Shown: positions 7,967 through 16,965, counted from the first letter of the stretch. The stretch is 64,000 bases of DNA from Erwinia sorbitola (GCF_009738185.1 NZ_CP046509.1:371001-435000), one strand, 5' to 3'. Notes: generated by a model not told the origin, from the sequence alone. Made by a program: numbers and translations.

Positions 7967-9184
7967 ATGGCGGCGGAAAAAATAGCGGTAACACGTGCAA
8001 CGTTCGATGAGGTGATTTTGCCTGTTTATGCACCAGCACAGTTTGTGCCGGTCAAAGGTAAAGGTAGCCGCGTGTGGGATCAGCAGGGCAAAGAGTACAT
8101 TGATTTCTCCGGCGGTATTGCCGTTACTGCGCTGGGGCATTGTCATCCTGCACTGGTTGAGGCGTTGAAAACTCAGGGTGAGACGCTGTGGCACACCAGC
8201 AATGTCTTCACTAATGAGCCAGCTCTGCGCCTGGCGACCAAGCTGATTAATGCCACCTTTGCCGAGCGTGTGTTCTTTGCTAACTCCGGGGCCGAGGCTA
8301 ACGAAGCGGCATTTAAACTGGCGCGTTACTACGCCACCAAACGCCACAGCCCGTTCAAAAGCAAGATTATTGCCTTCCATAATGCTTTCCATGGCCGCAC
8401 GCTGTTTACGGTCTCCGTTGGCGGTCAGCCAAAATATTCCGATGGTTTTGGGCCGAAACCTGCCGATATCATCCACGTGCCGTTTAACGATCTGGCTGCG
8501 GTAAAAGCAGTCATTGACGATCACACCTGCGCCATTGTGGTTGAGCCGATTCAGGGAGAAGGGGGCGTGCTGCCCGCAACAGCTGAGTTTATGCAGGGCC
8601 TGCGTCAGCTGTGTGATGAACATAATGCGCTGCTGGTGCTGGATGAAGTGCAAAGCGGTATGGGGCGCAGCGGTAAGCTGTTTGCCTATGAACATTATGG
8701 CGTACAGCCGGATATCCTCACCACGGCGAAAGCCCTCGGCGGCGGTTTCCCGGTCAGTGCGATGCTGACCACCAATGAGATTGCCTCCGTGATGGCACCG
8801 GGAGTACACGGCACCACCTATGGCGGTAACCCGCTGGCCTGTGCGGTCGCTGAAGCGGCGCTCGATATTATTAATACGCCGGAAGTGCTGGAAGGGGTGG
8901 CGGAACGTCGTCAGCTGTTTGTTGAAGCGCTTGAGGCGCTGGATGCACGTTTCGATCTGTTCAGCGATATCCGCGGTAAAGGGCTGTTGATTGGTGCGGC
9001 GTTAAAACCACAGCATGCAGGGCGCGCGCGCGATCTTCTTAACGCGGCGGCGGAAGCTGGTGTAATGGTGCTGGTGGCAGGAACTGATGTGATGCGTTTT
9101 GCCCCTTCACTGGTGATTGAGCCGACCGATATTGCCGAGGGTATGGCGCGGTTTGCTGTGGCCGTCGAAAAAGTATTGGCATAA
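7967..9184 (+). CDS. argD: acetylornithine/succinyldiaminopimelate aminotransferase
   Basis: PLP-dependent class III aminotransferase acting in arginine synthesis (N-acetylornithine) and lysine synthesis (N-succinyl-diaminopimelate). The product has 405 residues (E. coli 406). The PLP lysine is Lys255 in TTAKALGGG; NSGAEANE (107-114) and LDEVQSGMGR (225-234) are the cofactor motifs. The 86-bp region upstream is very A+T rich and would be the place for ArgR boxes, but I see no convincing copy. A tandem repeat array starts 17 bp after the stop. Confidence 0.96.
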   Translation: MAAEKIAVTRATFDEVILPVYAPAQFVPVKGKGSRVWDQQGKEYIDFSGGIAVTALGHCHPALVEALKTQGETLWHTSNVFTNEPALRLATKLINATFAERVFFANSGAEANEAAFKLARYYATKRHSPFKSKIIAFHNAFHGRTLFTVSVGGQPKYSDGFGPKPADIIHVPFNDLAAVKAVIDDHTCAIVVEPIQGEGGVLPATAEFMQGLRQLCDEHNALLVLDEVQSGMGRSGKLFAYEHYGVQPDILTTAKALGGGFPVSAMLTTNEIASVMAPGVHGTTYGGNPLACAVAEAALDIINTPEVLEGVAERRQLFVEALEALDARFDLFSDIRGKGLLIGAALKPQHAGRARDLLNAAAEAGVMVLVAGTDVMRFAPSLVIEPTDIAEGMARFAVAVEKVLA

Positions 9185-9201
9185 CGGCTGCGGGTGAGCG
9201 G

Positions 9202-9737
9202 CCTGACCCGGGCGAGGCGTGCCTCGCCCCTGTGTGGTGTCGTATTGCCATATTGCCTGACCCGGACGAGGCGTGCCTCGCCCCTGCGTGGTGTCGTGTT
9301 GCCATATTGCCTGACCCGGGCGAGGCGTGCCTCGCCCCTACGTAGTGTCGTGTTGCCATATTGCCTGACCCGGGCGAGGCGTGCCTCGCCCCTACGTGGT
9401 GTCGTATTGCCATATTGCCTGACCCGGGCGAGGCGTGCCTCGCCCCTGCGTGGTGTCGTATTGCCATATTGCCTGACCCGGACGAGGCGTGCCTCGCCCC
9501 TGCGTGGTGTCGTGTTGCCATATTGCCTGACCCGGGCGAGGCGTGCCTCGCCCCTACGTAGTGTCGTGTTGCCATATTGCCTGACCCGGGCGAGGCGTGC
9601 CTCGCCCCTACGTGGTGTCGTATTGCCATATTGCCTGACCCGGGTGAGGCGTGCCTCGCCCCTGCGTAGTGTCGTATTGCCATATTGCCTGATCCGGACG
9701 ATGCATCGGCTCTGCGTGGTGTCGTATTGCCATATTG
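9202..9737. repeat. tandem array of a 54-bp palindromic unit, 9 full copies plus one degenerate
   Basis: Nine units start at 9202, 9256, 9310, 9364, 9418, 9472, 9526, 9580 and 9634, each exactly 54 bp; a diverged 50-bp unit runs from 9688 to 9737. Each unit holds the palindrome GGGCGAGGCGTGCCTCGCCC (or a variant with GGACGAG or GGGTGAG) and a spacer ending in GCCATATTG. Units 2, 3 and 4 are identical to units 6, 7 and 8, and unit 1 differs from unit 5 by one base, so the array grew by duplication of a four-unit, 216-bp block. It fills the gap between the convergent genes argD and yhfK, where no ordinary terminator is visible; the hairpins may end both transcripts. Long open frames inside are products of the repeat. 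Confidence 0.95.
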
Positions 9738-9743
9738 CCGTAG

Positions 9744-9763
9744 GGGTCAGGCATGCCTGACCC
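9744..9763. repeat. REP-like palindrome at the right edge of the array
   Basis: A perfect 20-bp palindrome with the plan GGG-TCAG-GCATGC-CTGA-CCC. It shares the GGCATGCC core of the palindromes after nadV at 25280-25464 but has different inner arms. It ends four bases before the stop codon of yhfK. Confidence 0.85.
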
Positions 9764-9767
9764 GCAT

Positions 9768-11846
9768 TTATTGCGATTTACGCAATTTTCGTGACAACCA
9801 TTGGCCATGTTGCGGGCGCTGGCTCCACGTCAGCGATGAAATGGTGTGCATCACACTAAGATGACCAAGAATTCGCTTTATGTGTCGCTCAAGGATGGTG
9901 ACCGGCCCTTGATGGAAATCCTCCGGTGCGTCCAGCACATTACTGCCTGAATCTGGCCCGTCATACTCCAGACGCTGCTGACAGCGCTGAAGTGCAATTT
10001 CGCAGGATTGCAGATAGCGCTCTGCCAGCGATGGCGTCAGCATGGTATGTTCGCGCGCCAGAATTGTCATGGCGTTGATATGCTCGACGATAAACTGACT
10101 GTGCGTAACCCAAAGCTGCATATCTGCCAGATAGCGGGAATTAAAGGCCGGTTCCTGCATTGCCTGATGTAGTGAATTAAACAGCGCATTGTGTGCCTGA
10201 TTCACCCGCATCCTCTGGTAGGCCAGCTTCACCGCATCCTGTTCGTTACCCAATAACAGCTGCAATGCCTCCTGATAAGCCTCCAGCGCATCGTGAGCGT
10301 TCTGACGCATCAAACCGCTCTGCCACTGCGGCCACAGCCAGATCATGCCACCAAAGGCTATCAGGCAGCCCATTATCGTATCCATCAATCGGGGCAGCAG
10401 GAACTGGGCTCCGTTCAGCGACAGCAGTTGCAATGTGTAAACCGCAGTGACGGTGAACCCCACCGTTGCCCAGCCGTAAAACTTGCGGATAAACAGATAG
10501 CTCACCAGGGTGATCAGCAGCATCACCAGTAATATCCAGGACTCTGGCGCATGCAGGCCGAGAGTCACGGCAGCAATCGCCAGCCCGGCCAGCGTTCCCA
10601 AAGCCCTGTGCTGAATCCGTACCCGGGTTGCACTGTAGCCGTTGAGGCTGACAAACATCACTGTCATCAGTACCCAGTAAGGTTTTGGCAGGTTGAAGAA
10701 CAGCGCCAGTGAACTGGCAAAGGCCAGCATCACCGCATAACGCGCGGCAGTGCGCAGGGCTGAAGATTTTAACGACAGGTAATTTTTCAACGCAGGAAGC
10801 AGCGGCAGGCGGCGCTGGCGATCGGCCATCAGGTCACGGCGGTACAGTGGACGCTGGGTACGCAGCACGCGGGCGATGCGGCTGAAGTGGTAGTAGCAGA
10901 AGTGGCCGACCGGATTATCCGGATGCTGACGGGAGATCTTCTCCAGTGCCTGAAGCTGTTTCTCCATGGTGAAACGCTCTGGAAAACGGTGGTAGAGAAT
11001 GTCGTCGGCCAGCACGCGCAGGCGGGCGGCGATGGTTTGCGCATTCCAGCGGATCACCGCCTCGGCGTGGCTCTGCTCCACCAGCTTCTGCACCTCCTCC
11101 GGCTGATGCAGGCTGACCGCTATATGCTCCTGTAAATCAAGCGCCACCTGAAATGCCCGTGTCAGACGCTGGTAGTGGCTATCGCGGCTGGCCGAAAGCA
11201 TATGCATCTGTTGGTAGCAGGTATTAATCAGATCGACGGCTTTTTGCTGGCGCGCCAGCAGCGGTGGCAAGGCAGTTTGCGGGTCGGTAAGCCGGGTAAG
11301 CAGGCTATATTTGGCTTCGCAATAGTCGGCAAGTTCCCGATACAGCAGGCTGAGTGTTTCACGCATCGGCTGCTCTTTCCACAGCCTGAACCAGAACCAG
11401 TTAAAAGCGCCGTACCAGACAGTGCCAAGAATATAGAGCAGCGGCGGCTGCCACATTGGCATGCGTCCGGCCAGGCTGAGGGTGAAGATAGCGGCAATCA
11501 GCGATGCGGGAAGCAGACGTGCGTGCAGCGGGCTGATCTCACCGGTGACGCCAAGCAGTAGCGCCATCACCAGCAGGATCAGCGGTAGGGGAACCCCTTC
11601 GGCACCAGCGTATTGAATCAAAAAGCTGCTGAAGGCAAACAGGCAGCCTCCGACGATCAGGCGTTTAAAGAAACGCTTGTGCGGGGTATCAAGACCAGCA
11701 TTGTTACAGCAGGCAGGAACTAAAGAGAACAGCAGGCCGTTTTGCAGATGGCCGAGCATCCAGCCGATCGCCACAGGTAAACAGAGCACCAGCGTCTGCC
11801 TGAGTGCATAGTTCACTTCGGGATGATAGATGATTCTCCGCCACAT
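9768..11846 (-). CDS. yhfK: inner membrane protein YhfK, YccS/FUSC family
   Basis: Large membrane protein of 692 residues (E. coli about 700). Two clusters of hydrophobic helices, one N-terminal (after WRRIIYHPEVNYALRQTL) and one near the middle (from AARYAVMLAFASSLALFF), flank a cytoplasmic helical region, the layout of fusaric-acid-resistance-like proteins. Function is not established. I start at ATG 11846 as in E. coli; the TTG at 11858 lies in the T tract of the crp terminator. Transcribed in the same direction as crp, but separated by that terminator. Confidence 0.9.
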   Translation of the reverse strand: MWRRIIYHPEVNYALRQTLVLCLPVAIGWMLGHLQNGLLFSLVPACCNNAGLDTPHKRFFKRLIVGGCLFAFSSFLIQYAGAEGVPLPLILLVMALLLGVTGEISPLHARLLPASLIAAIFTLSLAGRMPMWQPPLLYILGTVWYGAFNWFWFRLWKEQPMRETLSLLYRELADYCEAKYSLLTRLTDPQTALPPLLARQQKAVDLINTCYQQMHMLSASRDSHYQRLTRAFQVALDLQEHIAVSLHQPEEVQKLVEQSHAEAVIRWNAQTIAARLRVLADDILYHRFPERFTMEKQLQALEKISRQHPDNPVGHFCYYHFSRIARVLRTQRPLYRRDLMADRQRRLPLLPALKNYLSLKSSALRTAARYAVMLAFASSLALFFNLPKPYWVLMTVMFVSLNGYSATRVRIQHRALGTLAGLAIAAVTLGLHAPESWILLVMLLITLVSYLFIRKFYGWATVGFTVTAVYTLQLLSLNGAQFLLPRLMDTIMGCLIAFGGMIWLWPQWQSGLMRQNAHDALEAYQEALQLLLGNEQDAVKLAYQRMRVNQAHNALFNSLHQAMQEPAFNSRYLADMQLWVTHSQFIVEHINAMTILAREHTMLTPSLAERYLQSCEIALQRCQQRLEYDGPDSGSNVLDAPEDFHQGPVTILERHIKRILGHLSVMHTISSLTWSQRPQHGQWLSRKLRKSQ

Positions 11847-11857
11847 GAGCCACACCA

Positions 11858-11889
11858 AATAAAAACGGCGCGACAGGGGGTCGCGCCGT
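11858..11889 (-). terminator. intrinsic terminator of crp
   Basis: On the minus strand the arms ACGGCGCGA and TCGCGCCGT enclose a short loop and are followed by TTTTTATTT. It begins 15 bp after the crp stop codon. Confidence 0.9.
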
Positions 11890-11903
11890 GGGTTCAGAGC
11901 CGG

Positions 11904-12536
11904 TTAACGTGTGCCGTAAACAACGATGGTTTTACCATGTGCGGAGATCAGGTTCTGATCTTCCAGCATTTTCAGAATACGACCTACGGTTTCACGGGAG
12001 CAGCCGACGATCTGGCCGATCTCCTGACGGGTGATTTTAATCTGCATACCATCCGGGTGAGTCATGGCATCCGGTTGTTTCGCCAGATTCAGTAACGTCT
12101 GGGCGATGCGTCCGGTCACATCAAGGAAAGCTAAGTTACCCACTTTCTCTGAGGTGACTTGCAGGCGACGCGCCATCTGTGAAGACAGGCGCATCAGAAT
12201 GTCAGGATTCACCTGAATCAACTGACGGAATTTTTTATAGGAAATTTCAGCCACTTCACAGGCTGTTTTCGCACGTACCCACGCACTACGCTCCTGCCCC
12301 TCTTCAAAGAGACCCAGTTCGCCAATAAAGTCGCCCTGGTTGAGGTAGGAGAGGATCATCTCTTTGCCTTCTTCATCCTTGATTAACACCGCTACCGATC
12401 CTTTAACGATATAGTAGAGGGTTTCCGCCTTCTCACCCTGATGAATCAGAGTGCTTTTGGATGGATATTTGTGAATATGGCAATGAGACAGGAACCATTC
12501 GAGAGTAGGGTCTGTTTGCGGTTTGCCGAGAACCAT
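11904..12536 (-). CDS. crp: cAMP receptor protein
   Basis: Global regulator of carbon use; as a dimer with cAMP it binds TGTGA-N6-TCACA sites. The 210 residues match E. coli CRP almost exactly, from MVLGKPQTDPTLEWF to VVYGTR. The cAMP-binding fold includes GELGLFEEGQERSAWVRA and the C helix with Thr-Ser at the ligand (LQVTSEK region); the DNA-reading helix-turn-helix is RQEIGQIVGCSRETVGRIL near 170-188. The 366-bp upstream region contains no clear CRP site, so autoregulation as in E. coli cannot be confirmed by eye. Confidence 0.99.
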   Translation of the reverse strand: MVLGKPQTDPTLEWFLSHCHIHKYPSKSTLIHQGEKAETLYYIVKGSVAVLIKDEEGKEMILSYLNQGDFIGELGLFEEGQERSAWVRAKTACEVAEISYKKFRQLIQVNPDILMRLSSQMARRLQVTSEKVGNLAFLDVTGRIAQTLLNLAKQPDAMTHPDGMQIKITRQEIGQIVGCSRETVGRILKMLEDQNLISAHGKTIVVYGTR

Positions 12537-12902
12537 TCGCTGTTATCCTCTGTTGTAATCGTGCCTAAATATACCCTTCATCTACGAGTGACAGAGGCGT
12601 TGCCGCCGAACTGCTGCGCGAGGAGGCTGGATATACAGGGCTAAATCCCTGCCAGGCGTTGAAATAGTCAAGCGTTCCCATAGGAAATTTGTACGGGCCT
12701 CTGTTAGGAGCATGGCTCGAGCTGTCGTCCCGTTTTTACTGTGCATTCTCATGCCAGTAAAATATTGCAGCCTCGTTTGTAGCACAGCTTTACAAGACTG
12801 TCTTCTGTTGTCTCGCTTCAGCATAGTTGTAAAACGGCGGCGTTGCCGTTTTTGTTAGCGCAGCGTACTCTTTCTGCACTGGTTCAATGAGAGGATTTTG
12901 CG
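12537..12902. promoter_or_regulatory. divergent promoter region and long leader between crp and yhfA
   Basis: There is no convincing gene in these 366 bp. By analogy with E. coli it holds the crp leader of over 100 nt, the crp promoter and the divergent yhfA promoter. On the minus strand the segment ATGCTGAAGCGAGACA (about 12808-12823) resembles the E. coli crp upstream region from memory. An 80-codon open frame on the minus strand (12582-12824) has no ribosome-binding site or recognisable product. Confidence 0.5.
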
Positions 12903-13310
12903 ATGCATGCACGAGTTAAGTGGGTTGAAGGAATGACGTTTTTGGGAGAATCCTCCTCAGGCCATCAGATTCTGATGGATGGAAATGCAGGGGATAAAGC
13001 TCCCAGCCCGATGGAAATGGTGCTGATGGCGGCCGGGGGCTGTAGTGCTATCGACGTGGTGTCTATTTTGCAGAAAGGCCGTAACGATGTCGCCGACTGT
13101 GAGGTTAAACTGACGTCAGAACGCCGTGAAGAGGCTCCACGCATTTTCACCCATATCAACCTGCACTTTATTGTCAGCGGCAAGGCTCTGGGCGATAAAG
13201 CGGTATCACGTGCGGTCGATCTCTCCGCAGAGAAATATTGCTCAGTGGCGATTATGCTGGGGAAAAGCGTGGAGATCACCCACAGCTATGAAGTGATAGA
13301 GCTGACCTGA
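12903..13310 (+). CDS. yhfA: OsmC-like protein YhfA
   Basis: Member of the OsmC/Ohr family of thiol peroxidases, 135 residues (E. coli 134). The two conserved cysteines are Cys47 (AAGGCSAIDVV) and Cys113 (AEKYCSVAIML), the pair that reduces organic hydroperoxides in Ohr and OsmC; the precise substrate of YhfA is unknown. GAGAGGA precedes the start. It is transcribed away from crp, as in E. coli. In E. coli prkB comes next, but here an M20 hydrolase gene intervenes. Confidence 0.95.
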   Translation: MHARVKWVEGMTFLGESSSGHQILMDGNAGDKAPSPMEMVLMAAGGCSAIDVVSILQKGRNDVADCEVKLTSERREEAPRIFTHINLHFIVSGKALGDKAVSRAVDLSAEKYCSVAIMLGKSVEITHSYEVIELT

Positions 13311-13595
13311 TAGTGATGATTTAATCCAATCGGCGGTCTTATCAGGCCGCCCGAAACTGATGCAGCTTGCCGTGATCTTCCCCTCCCTGTTTCGATTTGT
13401 CCCCTTTGATAGCCAATTTTCTGCACATCATGCGGAACGGTAACTACCCGCATTTCACGCCACAGCGAGTGGATGACTCCAGCAGTATATTTTTCCTTGT
13501 TTTGCTTTCTTTCTTGCTGGCCTGCGGGCTGGTTAAACGAACGTCCGGGTTGTCTGGTTTGTGGTCTTAACCTTGCAACCAATCAAGGAGCACTG

Positions 13596-14771
13596 ATGAA
13601 TACTGAGAGTTTAATTCACGATGTCACATCAAAGGTACTGCAATGGCGGCGTCATATTCACGCAAACGCTGAACTCTCTTTTCATGAGCAGGGAACGGCA
13701 GATTATGTTGCCGCTGAACTGGCAAAGTTTGGCCCGTTAACCCTCACCCGGCCGACGCCAAATAGCGTGCTGGCAGAGCTTGCCGGGCCGCATGGCGACC
13801 GCTGTATTGCTTTACGTGCAGATATGGATGCCTTACCCATTGAAGAGTTGAACCAGGAGGCGTTTACCTCGCATAACCATGGGGTAATGCATGCATGTGG
13901 GCACGATTCGCATACGGCCATGCTGATGGGGGCCGCGTGGGTGCTGTGCCAGCAGCAGGAGAAGATTAACGGAAAAGTGCGCTTTATTTTTCAGCATGCA
14001 GAAGAGGTGCCGCCCGGAGGGGCCAGCGAGCTGGTGAAACTGGGCGTACTGGATGGGGTAGCGCAGATCTTTGGTTTACATGTGTTTCCAGGATTACCTA
14101 CCGGAAAAGTGGCGATAAAAGAGGGGGTATTCAGCGCGGCCTGCGATAACTTCGATCTGATTATCCAGGGCAAAGGTTCTCATGCTGCGATGCCGCAGGA
14201 CAGTACCGACCCGCTGGTGCTGGGGGCTGGGGTGGTGCAGGCGTTACAGCAGATTGTGTCGCGCCGGCTGGATGCCAACGATGGCGCAGTGCTGAGTGTC
14301 GCGAGTTTTATGGCTGAGGGAGGCTATAACGTGATCCCTGATAAGGCGCACCTGCGCGGTACGCTGCGTACCCTGAGTCAGCATAACCGTACCTGCATTC
14401 CGCAGATGGTATCTCAACTGCTGGATGGTATGACGCAGGCCGTAGGTGCCAGCTATGTGCTCAAATGGACGCCGGGTTACACCATGGGGGTCAATCACCC
14501 GGACGCCTGCCGCATCGCTGAGGAGAGTGTGAAGGCGGCGCTGGGAAAAGAGGCGTTGCAGAGCATGCATAGCCCGATGTTTGGCTGCGAAGACTTCTCG
14601 GCCTATCAGCAGGTGGTGCCGGGCTGTTTCCTGTGGGTTGGCTCGGGTAATAAACAAAAAGGCACCTGCTGGGGACTGCATAACCCCCATTTCCGTCTTG
14701 ACGAAGATGTTCTGAAAATAGGGGTCAGTCTGCATACTGCACTGATTCATCGACTGCTGATCAAGGCGTAA
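13596..14771 (+). CDS. M20 family amidohydrolase (N-acyl-amino acid/hippurate hydrolase type)
   Basis: Metal-dependent amidohydrolase of 391 residues, of the M20D group that includes hippurate hydrolase, N-acyl-L-amino acid amidohydrolase and IAA-amino acid hydrolases. Metal ligands fit Cys101 and His103 (HACGHDSH), Glu136/Glu137 (HAEEVPPGG), His162 (GLHVFP) and a His in the C-terminal LHNPHF; the dimerisation domain starts around 180. ATG 13596 follows AAGGAG at 13585-13590. No signal peptide, so cytosolic. It lies alone between yhfA and prkB, an insertion relative to E. coli, and the substrate cannot be named from sequence. Confidence 0.88.
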   Translation: MNTESLIHDVTSKVLQWRRHIHANAELSFHEQGTADYVAAELAKFGPLTLTRPTPNSVLAELAGPHGDRCIALRADMDALPIEELNQEAFTSHNHGVMHACGHDSHTAMLMGAAWVLCQQQEKINGKVRFIFQHAEEVPPGGASELVKLGVLDGVAQIFGLHVFPGLPTGKVAIKEGVFSAACDNFDLIIQGKGSHAAMPQDSTDPLVLGAGVVQALQQIVSRRLDANDGAVLSVASFMAEGGYNVIPDKAHLRGTLRTLSQHNRTCIPQMVSQLLDGMTQAVGASYVLKWTPGYTMGVNHPDACRIAEESVKAALGKEALQSMHSPMFGCEDFSAYQQVVPGCFLWVGSGNKQKGTCWGLHNPHFRLDEDVLKIGVSLHTALIHRLLIKA

Positions 14772-14785
14772 TGGCCGGGGCCGGG

Positions 14786-15655
14786 TCAGCCGATTTTCTT
14801 ACCTTCGATCAGACGCTTGACCAGCGGCCCCATAATCAGCTCCATTGCCAGCCCCATTTTCCCACCCGGCACTACCAGGGTTTTAATATGGGAGATAAAC
14901 GATCCCTGTATCATCGACAGAAGATAAGGGAAGTCGATATCCTCCAGCCCCTGGAAGTGGATCACCACAAAACTTTCATCCAGCGACGGGATGCCGCGTG
15001 CGGCGAAGGGGTTTGAGGTATCTACCGTTGGTACGCGCTGGAAGTTGATATGAGTGCGGGAGAACTGGGGCGTAATAAAGTTAATGTAGTCCTCCATTGA
15101 ACGCACTACCGAATCCATCACGGCTTCGCGCGAATGGCCGCGTTCACCGGTGTCCCGCACCAGCTTCTGGATCCACTCCAGGTTGACGATAGGCACCACG
15201 CCGACCAGCAGGTCGACTTTTTCGGCCACATTGTGCTGCGGTGTCATCACTCCGCCATGCAATCCTTCATAAAACAGCACGTCGGTGGGTTCAGGCAGCG
15301 GCTGCCAGGGTGTGAAAGTGCCCGGTACCTGATTCCACGGCACCGCTTCATCATAGGTATGCAGATACTTACGCGACTTACCGCTGCCGCTGCGGCCATA
15401 TTCAGTGAACGTCTGTTCCAGCAGGCCGAAATCATTGGCTTCCGGGCCAAAATAGCTGACGTGTTTACCCATATCGCGCGCTTTGCGGATCGCCATATCC
15501 ATTTCCGGACGGGTAAAACGGTGGAAACTGTCCCCTTCGACCTCAGCGGCGCGCAGATTAAGCTGCTGAAATATCTTCCTGAAGGCCAGGCTGGTGGTGG
15601 TGGTTCCCGCACCGCTGGAACCCGTGACGGCGATAACCGGATGTTTGGCTGACAT
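14786..15655 (-). CDS. prkB: phosphoribulokinase-like protein PrkB
   Basis: P-loop kinase of 289 residues, the same length as E. coli PrkB and nearly identical to it. The Walker A loop is GSSGAGTTT near 12-20; GDSFHR and YEGLHGG follow as in phosphoribulokinase and uridine kinase relatives. Enterobacteria lack RuBisCO, so the physiological substrate is unknown. It may follow yheT and yheU on the same strand, though 75 bp separate it from yheU. Confidence 0.95.
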   Translation of the reverse strand: MSAKHPVIAVTGSSGAGTTTTSLAFRKIFQQLNLRAAEVEGDSFHRFTRPEMDMAIRKARDMGKHVSYFGPEANDFGLLEQTFTEYGRSGSGKSRKYLHTYDEAVPWNQVPGTFTPWQPLPEPTDVLFYEGLHGGVMTPQHNVAEKVDLLVGVVPIVNLEWIQKLVRDTGERGHSREAVMDSVVRSMEDYINFITPQFSRTHINFQRVPTVDTSNPFAARGIPSLDESFVVIHFQGLEDIDFPYLLSMIQGSFISHIKTLVVPGGKMGLAMELIMGPLVKRLIEGKKIG

Positions 15656-15730
15656 AACGCACTACTCCCTCAGAGAGATCTTACTGACGGATCATAGGTA
15701 ACATGTTTTCCCCGTCAAAGTCATCAATGC

Positions 15731-15949
15731 TTAATTGCGAAACTGGCTGCGCGGCATGATGTTGACGGACTCATGCAGTTCAGACCACACCAGCACCACT
15801 TCGCCACTGTGGAGCTGGCGGCGCACATCATCCACCTTCTGTTTTAGCGACCGCTCCTGCTCGCCGTAATCGGTGCCTTCGCGCAGCACAAAGGATTCAA
15901 TCAGGTTATCGAGGGTTTCGTTATCCAGGTCTTTCCACGGAATAATCAT
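15731..15949 (-). CDS. yheU: conserved small protein YheU
   Basis: A 72-residue protein of unknown function, the same length as E. coli YheU, with the conserved segments ESFVLREGTDYGE and VLVWSELHESVNIMPRSQ. I start at ATG 15949 (MIIPWKDL); its A is shared with the last base of the yheT stop codon (TAATG), so the two genes are translationally coupled. A longer frame reaching 16000 would overlap yheT by 50 bp and is not supported. Confidence 0.93.
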   Translation of the reverse strand: MIIPWKDLDNETLDNLIESFVLREGTDYGEQERSLKQKVDDVRRQLHSGEVVLVWSELHESVNIMPRSQFRN

Positions 15950-16965
15950 TATTTCTCCAGCCAGGGGGTAAGCCACTGAGGTATACGCTGCTCCAGCCAC
16001 ATAGTCGGTTTGCGCAGCGTACCGCCGACAAAGCCAACATGGCCGCCGTGCTGTGTGAGCTGATACTCAACGCAGGCGGGCAGCATGGCTGAGTCCGGGA
16101 TCACCTCAGGGGTCATAAATGGATCGTCTTTGGCGTGAATCACCAGCAACGGTTTTCGCACGCCCGGCAGCAGCGGCAGAGCGCTGCAACGGCGATAGTA
16201 GTCGGTGGCATCATCAAAGCCGTGCGCGCGAGCGGTAATCGCATCGTCAAAGTCGCGCAGCAGACGCAGCGATTTTAACTGGGCCATGTCCACGGGCAGA
16301 GTTCCGGGCCATGCGCGAAGTTTACGTTCGGCATTCTGTTTTAACAGCCCCAGCAGATAGCGCTGATAGACGCGGGAAAATCCCTGCTCCAGCCGCTGGC
16401 TACAGGGTTCCAGCATCAGTGGAGCAGACACCACCACGCCAGCATCCAGCAGGCACTCCTCTCCCTGTCTGCCCATCAGGCAGGCCAGCATATTGCCACC
16501 CAGCGAAATTCCAACCGCAGCGGTAGGAACCCGGCCCCACTCATCGCGCAGCCATTGCAGAAAGTAGCTGGCATCCCCGGTCTCGCCGGAATGATAGATA
16601 CGGTTGAGCCGGTTAGGCACGCCGCTACAGCCGCGAAAGTGCATCACCACGCCAAGCCAGCCGCGATCTTTCCACGCCTGCAACAGACCGTGTGCATAAG
16701 GGCTGTGGAAGCTGCCCTCCAGCCCGTGGAACAGTACGACACGAGGTTTATCACGCGCGCTGGCCGGGTCTTCACTCCACGCCAGATCAACAAAGTCGCT
16801 GTCCGGCAGCGTCAGACGCTGCCAGTGGGGTTGCAGAGTAATACGACGGCGCAACAGCCGTGGCAATATCGTTTGCAGATGCGGGTTGCTGGCGCCCGGT
16901 AATGGGCGGAAAGCGTTATCTGTCATGGCACTAAAAATTATCGGGGAAGAGCTTGTAGGATCCAT
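15949..16965 (-). CDS. yheT: alpha/beta hydrolase YheT
   Basis: Predicted hydrolase of the AB-hydrolase 4 group, 338 residues (E. coli 340). The nucleophile elbow is GISLGG with Ser154; the acid is likely Asp in HAKDDPF and the base His in HGGHVGF. LFHGLEGSFHSPYAHG forms the oxyanion region. Neither ATG 16965 nor ATG 16926 has a strong ribosome-binding site, so the exact start is uncertain. Coupled with yheU by a one-base overlap. Substrate unknown. Confidence 0.92.
   Translation of the reverse strand: MDPTSSSPIIFSAMTDNAFRPLPGASNPHLQTILPRLLRRRITLQPHWQRLTLPDSDFVDLAWSEDPASARDKPRVVLFHGLEGSFHSPYAHGLLQAWKDRGWLGVVMHFRGCSGVPNRLNRIYHSGETGDASYFLQWLRDEWGRVPTAAVGISLGGNMLACLMGRQGEECLLDAGVVVSAPLMLEPCSQRLEQGFSRVYQRYLLGLLKQNAERKLRAWPGTLPVDMAQLKSLRLLRDFDDAITARAHGFDDATDYYRRCSALPLLPGVRKPLLVIHAKDDPFMTPEVIPDSAMLPACVEYQLTQHGGHVGFVGGTLRKPTMWLEQRIPQWLTPWLEK

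Noticed and set aside
7931..8809. 292-codon open frame opposite argD
   Set aside because: Antisense shadow; argD has all PLP motifs and full length on the plus strand.
9202..9737. CRISPR array
   Set aside because: The units are contiguous tandem copies in which the would-be spacers are also repeated; there are no unique spacers and no cas genes.
9039..9808. Open frames of 214 codons (minus), 188 and 66 codons (plus) and 66 codons (minus) over the 54-bp array
   Set aside because: 54 is divisible by three, so any stop-free frame in one unit stays open through the array. The products are perfect 18-residue repeats with no ribosome-binding sites and no sensible protein character.
12582..12824. 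80-codon open frame on the minus strand upstream of crp
   Set aside because: It covers the expected crp leader and promoter, has no ribosome-binding site, and its translation resembles no protein I know.
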